NCBI RefSeq assembly: GCF_902806685.2
Contig: NC_048553.1
Location: 806,001 to 870,000, forward strand
Origin: Maniola hyperantus
Lineage: Eukaryota; Arthropoda; Insecta; Lepidoptera; Nymphalidae
Length of the DNA stretch: 64,000 bases
Direction of reading: 5' to 3'
Shown: in pieces, positions 41,101-53,100 of the stretch
How positions within the stretch are numbered: the stretch's first letter is position 1
Layout of the letters: every line of letters begins with the position of its first letter
Notes under the pieces: model-generated
What the model saw: the letters and a program-made list of their open reading frames with translations, nothing else
Databases searched by the model: none
Told to the model about the DNA's origin: nothing
Position numbers and translations under genes: made by a program

Positions 41101-44100
41101 TAATACTTACTATTATTTCCATAGTATTCCATATTTTACTTTGCATAATTGCCTTAATATTTATATAAGACAGCAAGTTTTTAGTTTTTTTAATTACGTC
41201 ATTTATTTCTTACTTATTACCTTAAATAAAAATTATGCTTTTTATTCCGTATCAGGGGTATGATCCTAAAACTTGCAAAATTTATCAATAAGTTGAATCA
41301 ATTCATCTCATCTCAAAGTCTCTCAGGCTATTGTTTTGTTTGTTCTATCTAATGTTATCTTCACTTTCAGCGATATTTTCAAGTCTAACAAGATCATGAA
41401 CAACTTCCAAGAGTTCCTCAGCAACATCTTCCAGCCGCTGTTCGAAGTCACCAACGATCCAAATAGTAATCTTGAGCTTCACAAATTCTTAACGGTAAGA
41501 ATCCTCCTGTTTACTTCAATGCCATAAATGTAGACTGCAAATTAATCAAGTTACTAATAAGATCAAGACTGGCAGGTTTGTGTGTTGCGATTCTAAAATC
41601 TAAATATGCTTTAGTACTTAAAAGCTAAAGCATATTTAGATAATGCGATTCTAATAGATTTTAATAGATTAATATATTCGCAATTACATGACGGAAAGTG
41701 ATAAAGTTGTCAAGGATGATGATGTGTTTATCTAGTAGTTACAGTTGTAGATATAATTTCTAAGCATCTTCAATTAACCAAGCAGACCCCCTTTGAACAG
41801 TAAAAGGAAAGAGAAGGGAAACTTAACTCTATTTACAGCACGTTATCGGCTTCGATAGTGTAGATGACGAATCTAAGCCCGAGAACCCGATGTTAGACGC
41901 GGATGTCCGCATCCCAGCAGATTGGGATGATGAAGAGAATCCTCCCTACGCCTACTACCTCTACTACATGTTTGCCAACATCACCGTACTCAATCACTTC
42001 CGCAAGTATGTGACTTTTGAATTTACTTCAATTATTAAAGGTAGCTCAGTTCGGTGCTTTCTCCATACAAACGTAGGAGGGAAAATACAACAATATTCAA
42101 TATTGTACGCACAAAACTAAGAATTATATCGATTTATCTCGTCATTATCTAGGTTTATTGATATATAAAATATTGAAAAAAAATATTGATTTAAAAGTTA
42201 CGAGGCTCAAAAGATTCCTATTTAAACACTAAATTAATGACAACTTTGGGCGTAAATAAATAAGATTAGGGATATGAAAATTCTAAAACAATTTATCATT
42301 AGACGTAGTTTATTTATTCATTAGTTGAAATAACTTTACTTTGCAAACATAAATTCAGCAGTTTTTTCTCAAAAATACTTTTCCTAAACCCTTTTCGCGC
42401 GCTTGATTTCAGTGAAAATCATCGTGCCTCTCAACTTTCTCATACAATGTCAAGTGAAAAGCAAACATGTTACTCACGTGCGCTGCCAATTTCGGTCGAG
42501 CGTCCTGCGTCACCATACGTTAAGAATTTTTTGTGGATTGTTAAATTTCAAACATTTGACTATGTATATATGGGAAACTTGTAGATAAGTAGTCTAGTTT
42601 CAATTAAAAGTAAGCTTTTCAAAGAATTTTGGTCCAAAATGAGAACCTTGGGGCGCACCATAAAAATGCGAGATCACTGACTCACATATTTTGTTACCAC
42701 TTTAATTTTTACAATAACATTTGCTTTTAAAAAGCAAATTTTATGTACTAGTTGATAACCGCAACTTTGCCCGCTTGGATTTCGGTTTTTAGAAATGCCA
42801 TGGGAGCTTTTTGATTTTCTGGAACCAAACGCCTATGTCACTCTACACTATACCCATCCAAAAAACTACGTCAATTCGTTGCTCCCTTGCAACGTGATTG
42901 AAGGACAAAATAACAAAACCAACAAACAAACACAGTTTTGCATTTGTACATAATAAGGGTACCTACTGATTAAAAAAAATGTACCATGGTATTCATTAAT
43001 GGATTTATGAAAAGCTTTCGACTCACCCTATCATTCGTAACTATGTCAAAATTTTTGCTTTGTGTAATTTCCACAGAGAGCAAGGTCTGAACACGTTTGT
43101 GCTGCGCCCTCACTGCGGGGAGGCGGGGCCCGTGCAGCATCTCGTGTGTGGGTTCATGCTCGCTGAAAACATTTCCCACGGACTGCTGCTGAGAAAGGTA
43201 TAATAAATATAGTATGTCATAGAAAACACCTTCGATAGTAAGGCAGAAAGAATTTCAGATCACATTTGAAAATCATAAAATCGATTATTGTGAGCCAACC
43301 TTAAAAGATTATGATAGCTAAATCGTATTATAGGTATCTTACTATTGTCATATTTTTGTAGTTAAGTATAAAATACAATATTTTATCTATGGTACTAATA
43401 GCTTGATGAAAGTTGGCGGCCTCAAAACAGCCTGTTTGCCACCATTTTAAATACAGACAGAAAGAGAATTCAGGAAACTCAGAAGAGAATCATCATCATC
43501 ATTATCAACCCATCGCCGGCTCACTACAGAGCACGGGTCTCCTCTCAGAGTGAGAAGGGTTTTGGCCATAGTCTACCACGCTGGCCATGTGCGGATTAGT
43601 AGACTTCACACACCTTTGAGAACATTATGGAGAACTCTCAGGCATGCCGGCCTCCTTTTCCTTTAACGTTAAAGCAAGTGATATTAAATTACTTAAAACG
43701 CACATAGCTCGACCTCGACTTGACTCGACCTCCGATCAGAAGGCGGATGTCCTAACGACTTGGCTATCACAGGTTAATGTATCACAGGTTAATGTATTAC
43801 ATTAATGTATCACAGGTTAATGTATTTGTGATTTGTGACATTATTTGTCACTTTTTCCAGGTGCCAGTTCTGCAGTATTTATACTACCTGGCCCAGATCT
43901 CCATCGCGATGTCGCCTCTCAGCAACAACTCGCTGTTCCTCAACTACCACCGCAACCCTCTGCCAGAGTTCCTCGCGCGCGGCCTCTGCATCACTCTCAG
44001 TACCGACGACCCGCTGCAGTTCCACTTCACCAAGGTATTGCTTTGTTGTTCCTTTCCACTCCACTTTTACTCCCTCTTTGACTTCCCTTTCATTTGAATT

Positions 44101-47100
44101 TTCACTTTCAACTTTATTTTCACTTTTCGATGTTGCCAATCCAAAAAACTTTCTTCTTTGTTCTATTAAATCACTGATATTTACCTAGGTTCTGATTTTT
44201 GTCGTAATTCGTAAAAGTTTATTGTCGGACATGTCGGTCTTACATGAAGTTTTTTGTCGGACGGACGTTTGGAATATGGACCTAAATGATAAAAAGTGAA
44301 ACAAACTCGGCATTTGGTTATATGAGTGAGCGAGACAGAGCACAGCCTCGCTTCTGAGTTCTGTCGGGGCTCCATAGTCACATGTCCTGCAGCTTTCTCT
44401 CTGTGCCAGGAACCTCTGATGGAGGAGTACAGCATCGCTGCGCAGGTGTGGAAGCTGAGCTCATGCGACATGTGCGAGCTGGCGCGCAACTCCGTGCTTA
44501 TGTCCGGCTTCCCCCACGAGGTAAACCACATACTATTGTTACCTACAAGCTGATGCCCGTGCCTTCGTACGCGTGGATTTAGGTTTTAAAAATCCCGTGG
44601 GAACTCTTCATCCTTTCTTTCTTCGCTCTGTTCTGGTTTCCGCACTTAAACGTTTCCGTCTGTTGTGCGTCCCGTGGGAACTCTTTGATTTTCCGGGATA
44701 ATGTCACTCTCCAGGTCTTAAACTATACCCATATTTTTATCCTATGACAAGTAAGCCATTGTTTGCTATCACACTTTATAGTAACTGACAAGAAAGAGAC
44801 AATCGTATGTGCTCAAATCAAACGATTTAACCTTATAGATGATAGAATAAGTTAAAAAACGTAAGGCTATAAGCTTAAAATTCATGATCACAGTACAAAA
44901 GAAAAGAAAAGAACCTGTTTCATGACAATCTAAAAAGAAAAAGGTAAAAAAATGCCGTGTTAAGACAAAGTCTCCGATAACCATGTCCGAGGATTGCCAG
45001 CGAAACATACATATAAAAAAAACCTCATAGATGAAGCAGTACTGGCTGGGGCCGTACTACCAGAAGGAGGGCGTGGCGGGCAACGACATCACGCGCACCA
45101 ACGTGCCCGACATCCGCATCTCTTTCCGCTACGAGACGCTGCTCGACGAGCTCACCAACATATTCAAGGTAAACGCCAACATTACACTACTGCTCTACAC
45201 TAAATATTAGACATGTGTCCGCTATAGCTTAACTTAACTGAAAACCGCTGCCGTGCCTATAGCGTACCGTAGCGTTATTGTCGTAGCTAGCAACGGTTAT
45301 CGCTATGACGAACCACCATGGAACCACCTGACAACGCAACGCTGCCAACTGGCAACTGACAATGCATTGTTTGTTTTTTGGTAACTAGAAACGCAATAAT
45401 TATGCCTTCTCTTTCTTTCTTTCACTGAAAGCTGAGAAGGAGCGGTTATTGGCTACCGGCTTAGTAACTAAGAACTTGATAAACCAAAGCCGACCTTATC
45501 TCTATTACGCTAAGGCTTAACTGTACAAGTACTTGTCCATTACACTTTGATCTATCAATCTTAATACAGTTAGCCTTAGAGTAATATAAATAAGGTCCTC
45601 TTTAGTTTATCAATCTTCGTGAAATGTTTTTGGTTAACTGGACTGTGGCAAACTATTCGTGCAGGCGTCCACTATAGTTTGACCTATGTCAATGATCATT
45701 ATAATTAAACTTTGCTGCTATGAACTTAAGGTTGTGATTACTTCACGATATTCATGAAAGTAAAATTGATTTTATTTTAGTTATACAGACGGTATCGATA
45801 CGGCAGCTAGCTTAGTTACTACTACGGAAACCGCTGCGCGTTGCGCATATTAAATTAGTTGAAACACAACTCTGATACCGATATTCGGCAACGGTTATCA
45901 ATATCGATATTGAAACTAAATAACTGTTGGATAACCGTTGCCAGAAATAGCCAATAACGCCCATCTTTACTAAATATATTCAATAGGGTCTTGGACTGTA
46001 GTAATAAAATGATGGGATTTTTTGTACAGCGGTAGTTTTACCACTGTACAAAAAATCCCATCATTTTATTACTACAGTCCAAGACCCTATTCAAGGTAGG
46101 GAAACACAGAACTTACACAATCTCTAATCTAAACTGAAATGAAACTATTTCAGTTTAGTTTAGAGATGACAACAGAATTGACCACAGCCCACAATGAATT
46201 ACTTAACAGGAAAACTAAAATTCTATTAAAAAAAAACCAGGGTCTTAGTTACAAAAACTTAGGCGCGGTTTATACCTACCTATTTATGTTACATATTCAT
46301 CCATCATTGCATGGGATTGACAAGTTTGGTGCCTAAAGTTGTTAGAAATCGTGTATCTATCCAGTATCCAACGGTTAATTACGTCATATTATTAGGTACA
46401 CATTACGTCACATAATTTTTCACTGTCGATCGTATAATTTGGTGCCGATTCGGATGGCTATTAATCTAAAAGTTTTCAGTTTATTGTAACTAAATATGTG
46501 CACTTGTAACAATAAAAAATACACTAAATTTAGTTTAGTTCTAATATATTCCAGTTTAATAAAGTTAGTCGAATAAAAATTACATCTTGGGTATGTTCCT
46601 GTGTATTTTTTGCTTTGGTAACACATTTTTTGTGTCTGTTAGGTACGTAAAAATAGCTTGTGGGGCATCTTTGTGTGTGTGTGGCATTCAATATTGTGTG
46701 TGTTCAATTCAATAACATTCTCATAATAAAGTTGTGTTGTATCGACACTTTTAATAAAGATATTATAAATGAAATGATATTATATTAAAAGCGTTGATAT
46801 GTTTTGTCCCATTCTCTCATCAAAATAACCGTTTCCAGGAAGGAATGTCGACACCGCGATAGACGCATCAACACGAGGGCAAAGGATGCGAACAAGTCGA
46901 TGTTAACGTTGTGAACTAAAATGTAATCCTATAACTAATATTTATATTTAACATATTTGTTGTTTTCAAAGCACCTTGTAAGGTTGCCCCAATTAGGTAT
47001 GTTAAGGATGGAGCCCCGTTCTTAAAAAAATATGCTGTAAATATCTTAGAGCGTTAACATTTATAGTTTTTTTAGAACTGATTGAAGGTGAAGCAATATT

Positions 47101-50100
47101 TTTTGACATTGTTTGAATACCTAGCCTAGGTGTCCAAAATTCGTATTGGGAGAAATAAACTTCACCTTTTCCCCACTTTAATCTTATTTTATTTTACAAC
47201 AAGTAGGTATGAAGAATATACTTAATCTAAAATTGACATAAAGGCAAACACCTAAATCGTGATAGCTTTAAAAAAAAGTACTAGAGTAAATACTATAGTA
47301 GTACTACTAATACAATTATTGATACAATTTGTAGATGGATCGAAAAACATTAGGTAATTGATGTTAATTTAGTTATACACAAATCTCTAAACTGAAGTTT
47401 AGAGATTTTATACCGACCGAATTATATTATATTAAAGAAATTAAATTTAGTTTTTTGAATTAATTGTTATATCGAATTTAAGTGATCGGTAATCACATCA
47501 GTAATAATGCTTTATTTTTAACTTTACTGTTTTAGGCACAAGCACAGTCAAATTAATTTAGATTTTTGTAAAGCTGTAATTTTTTGGTAAGAGCGTAAAT
47601 ACCAAAATGTGACCGCATTACAAAATTTAACTAGTGTCCTTGTGCAAATGGGCTTGTTGTAAAACACCACAGCAATATTAAGAAAGGGGCTTCATATTAT
47701 TAAGATTTCCCTCAATGTGATAATCCGGACTGTAAGATTGTAAGTGCCATTTTGCGGTAGTAAGTGTTCCCTGTGATCGCGCCTAGGTTACCTAAGTAGG
47801 ACTTAGGTATAGATGACTGACAATATTTTCTCACCAAGATCTGCCTTTAAAACATGTAGTTTTTTCTCTAATAGAGCTCCTTAACATTTATTTTAAGAAT
47901 TTCTTATGATATTATGCAATATCACTCGTCTATGCTCGTGTAGTCAAGAAGTTTGCAGACACAAGCATTTAACTTACTTAAGAAGTTCTTATAATGAAAA
48001 GAAGTTATATAAGTTCCATCTTGCTATTTCTAGCACCCCTCAAGATGTGTGTAGTTAAATATCATGTCATAAGTATATGAAGGTGCAAACACATTACCTA
48101 GCACTAAGTAGTTGATCGTGGTACTGTGCAAGCCTTTTCCGTGTCGCAATGGTTACTTTAGCTGTACACTACGGACATTAATTTTGTACATAAAAATAAC
48201 AATCGAACTTCTATAATCAAACGAGATGTTATGCAATTAAGATCACTGAAGTGATAAACACCGATGTAGTTCAGTTAGAGCTAAAGCTCAGTTATAGCTT
48301 TTCTTAGGGTACAAGTTCAACTAAATCACATATAAATAAGATACGAAATAGACCTACAGCCTACAGGGAACTAAAGAGAAGAAAAGTAGGTAGGCGCTTT
48401 CCAATTGGTGTATCTGTTTAACGTCTTGCAAGATTGTGTTGCAAGATGTGTTGCAAAAAAAGTTGCAACACATCTAAACAGAGTAATGTGTTTGCACCTT
48501 AAAATTGTTTCAAATAAGTATACGCTGCTATTTTCATATTTCTATAGAGATTCACGTTAAATGTTCATTGTAGTTCACGTATTTTTAACTTTTCATAGCT
48601 TCGAATTATTTTATACCATGTTATGTGAAAATCTAATGAATCTTTGCTTACGAATCTATAATAATATTTTTATTTTTTGTACGTTTATGATTAACACCTC
48701 CATAAGGTAAGTTAGGTAAGTTATTTTTTAGCATTTAGGTGATACTCACCGTCATTTTATTTAACTAATAATGTACCAATTAATTATCTAAGTAAATGAC
48801 GATCATTCTCAAACATTGAGCATATTATGTAAATAATATAATTTTGATAATATTTGAAATTTATTAATGTTTTCATTTATTGTTGCATACCTATTTATAC
48901 TTATTTTATATTCCATTTTTGTGATATACCTACGTACTTATTTACTGAATTCTACTCAAATACACGATAACCTTATTTTTTTAATCTACAATAATTTCTA
49001 TTGCTGTTTATGTTTACTTCAATTTAAATACATAAGTAGGTGATATTACTAATAATTTTGTTTTTAGGTACTTGCCTGTAAATTTTTTACCAAAACTGAC
49101 TAAAAAACAGACAAAAATAACCATGTACCTAATATATGTTATAAATATTGCGAGATTATTGTACCTACCTATTTCAAATTGACACTAAACAAAGTAAGTA
49201 TAAGATATTGTCGATGTATCAATTATACACTTTTACACTATGTATAATATATTAAATGATTACGTAATAGAAGAGTGAATATTATCATGTTGTTGGAAAT
49301 AAATTTTCTCATCTGAATACGTCTGTTTTTCTCATTTTAATCTTATTAGCTATAAATAAAATATACAATAGACATAACTTGTAACATTTTGTTGTTTCCC
49401 GACAAAACACATAGCTTGATGGTCAAACTATTTGAAATGCTCACAAAATTACACTCCTAAGGAAAGAAAGAATTTTCTAATAGGAGGTATTCTATTAAAA
49501 AGAAAGAATGAGGGAACATGAAAAACCGCTATGACGATTGAACTTAGCAACATTTCAAATTCAAGGTCTTTGGAATTCTACTTCTATATTCTAAATACTG
49601 AACTACAGTAACTCCTCTAAAATGAAGAATGAATAACTAACTTCTCTAAAATGAAGAACCTATATCGTAAATATTTATTTAGATTGGTTTATCTTGGTAA
49701 AGCTAAACATACAAGCATACAAGGCTAATTCTCTTGAACTCAATTTCTATACTAATTTGAAAATAAGTAGGTAGGTACGTACTATAGGTACCTACGCAGT
49801 GCCATCCTTTTACGCATTGAACATCGTGAAAACGATGGTATTAATTTTAGAGCTGTCAATACTAAGTAAATTTAGTTTAGAGATTTTAGACAACTGAATT
49901 AGCACTACTGATAAATAAATAAATTAAGCAAATTTTTATTTAGAAAATTGTAGCATCCTATAAGTCCCGCAAATTACTAACGCGCGTGGCCGCCATTATA
50001 GTGACGTCAGCACTGGACTGAAGTTTCGAGCTGATGATATATTTTTATTTCAGCTGACGTCAAAATGACGTCATTTTGATGTTAATGAGACATGGTTCAA

Positions 50101-53100
50101 GCGCAATAGCAATTTGCAGGACTTGTACTAAAAATGTTACAATTTCTACTGTTTGTTGATACATATTATGTTTTTATACAGCATATTCTCTCTATGGGTA
50201 CTCTCTCTATTCCATTTTAACGCAAACTAACGAAAGAAAGTGGTCGGTGCCTTGAAATTTATTATAGAGAGTTTACCTAATTTAAGTTCTACGAAGTATT
50301 CCTAATGAATGATATATTTTTATGGTAATAGATAAAGCGGAGTGGCTCGCCCATGCCTCCATAAGGTATACATGGATAATACTTTTGTCTACTCATGGAA
50401 AACAATCAACTTATGTTTTTGATGTGGTAGGTACCTAAGACTTCATATCTAGACTCTATAGATCATTATTCGCATGCCCCTAAATTGTTGGATTTGAATA
50501 TCAGCAACTTTATCAGTAAGCGCTAAAAAGATTGAAATGTTTATATGTATCTATTTAATTATACGAATCAGATTTAAAATAAAAGAATCCTAATACTATC
50601 GCCACCTACAATTTTGACAAAAGTATTACAATGATGTTACAGTAAAATGACCATAAATACCTAGATACCTACCTACTATGCATTAAAAGGTTCATACATT
50701 CTGAACATAAAATTGTGCGTTGCCTTCGCTTATACCTAACTTGGTGACCAGTGTGGCTAACTAATACTGTTGTAAACAGTCTCTAAACTAAACTAGTACA
50801 GTAGAAATCCGGCCCTCAATTATACGGATTCGTGATTATCCGGACCGAAAATTGTTCGGCCAAGTGCAAGTCAAACTCGCGCACCGAGGGTTCCATACTC
50901 GGGTATTTTTTTCCGCCATTTTGTACAATAAATCAAAAGCTATTATGCATAAAAATAAATAAAAATCTGTTTTAGAATGTACAGGCAATGCCCTTTCATA
51001 CGATATCCCACTTGGTAGTTATTAGTTATCTTACTTTGAAAATTGAAAATACTATCATATTGAACTACATAGGTAATATACACAACCCCCGCTTTTCTTC
51101 ATAAATTCGATTATTCGGATTTTCGATTATCCGAATCCCTAACGACAACAATTATTAGTCCGGTTAATCGCGTTTCCACTGTACCTAGATAAATTATCTC
51201 TAAATCTCTAAATCTTATGCTAAATTTAGAGTCGTCCTTTTCCGCGGTGCATAATAGGTATAGATTAGTTTAGAGTGTGTACAACAGAATTACCTACCTA
51301 GCCAAAATGACATGTTCATTTTGATGACCAATCTAATGCGTAATACGTAGGTATAGGTATGTAGTTGTTTCAATGCATGAAAATGGATGCAGAATTTTAA
51401 TGGTTCAAATGGTTAGTGTAAAAATGCGAAGCATTCATCTATGACGAAATGCTTTACAATAAATGTTGAGTTATTCCGTGAACACCATATTCTGTTGAAA
51501 GAAAAATATAAAATTTTAAAGATTAAGTGGAATCATTAATAATTATACCTACTTCACTAATTTCATCAGTAAAACACGTGTTTGTGTGTCTAATTTGTCT
51601 CTTTGTCAGCTAATTTTACAGTGTTTTTCGAATTTTCTAAACATTTTGCCTGCTTTTTGGTGTGCTTTTGGGAATGGATTTAGGTAAGTTACAAAATAAT
51701 CAATGGGGCCGATTCTCTAGTACACAATCTCTAAACTAAACTAAATTAACAGGTCTAAATCTAGTGCTTTCCTTTTCCGCAAGCAACATTATGAAAGGGA
51801 TAGCAATAGATTTAGACGTGATATTTTAGTTTAGTTTAGAGATTGTGTACAAAGGAATTAGCCACATTACCTACTTATAATAAAACTTGTATACTTAATA
51901 AGTTAGTAGGTACATACATTTACTAAAATTAATTTTGAACAATTTTGATAGAAAAATAACCTTACACTTTTTGTAAACAATTTTTATTTTATTTTACCTA
52001 GCTTAACTATCAGGTAGGTACCTACCTACTCAAGTAATGATTGTGATTCGGTTGCAAAAGTATAGGTACTGGAAAACTAATAAGGTAAATTTTGTTTACA
52101 GATTTTGTACAACAGAATTAGTCACATTCTCTACACTAAATTACAGGTGCTAACAAAAAATTCCTACTTACCTACTTATTTGAGAAAAATTCAGTTATTT
52201 CAATTTTAGTCACACTTAAGTTACTTAGGTACTTTAACCTAGATGGCGCTGTACATAAATAACTTACATGTGTCATCCGGCTCTACACCCCAAGTCCCCA
52301 ACGGTCTTGTTCTCACACCACTACCAGATGAGAGTCCTTAGTATACAATTTAAAAAAAAATGTATGTTAGTAAAATTCCATACATTTGAAAATAATTTAA
52401 GTTTGTAATAGGTACATACAAACTTAATTTGTACCTATACTTAACTTAGTTTGTACCTATACTCGGTAGTCTGCCGTCTGCTTTATCTTTCCCGTCCTAG
52501 GTAAGTAAGTAGGTACGTAATATCTAGAAAAATAGTGTTTGAGTTATCGCCAAAAAAACTAATGTCTTTAACTTTATAGCGTTATATCACCTTGCTTTAA
52601 TGGTAAAGGAAAACATCGCGAGGAAAGTGGAAACCGGCATACCTGAGAGTTCTCCATAATGTTCTTAATGGTGTGTGAAGTATGACAATCCGCACTTGCT
52701 CAGCGTGGTGGACTTCTCGTTCTGAGAGGAGACCGTACTCAGTATAGCAAGCCGGCGCGGCGATGGGTTAATGATGATGATGAAGATGAATGTTTCTAAA
52801 AATAATGAAATGAAATGAAATAGGTACCATATTATGCTGAACTAGCTTATGCTCGCAACTTCGTCCGCGTGGACTACACAAATTTCAAACCCATGTTTCA
52901 CCCCCTTGGGGGTTGAATTTTCAGAAATCCTTTCTTAGCGGATGCCTACGTCATAAAAGCTATCTGCATGCCAAATTTCTGCCCGATCCGTCCAGTAGTT
53001 TAAGCTGTGCGTTGATAGATCAGCCAGTCAGTCAGTCAGTCAGTCAGTTACCGTTTCCTTTTATATATTTAGATTATACACCATTTTAAAAAGAAATAAA

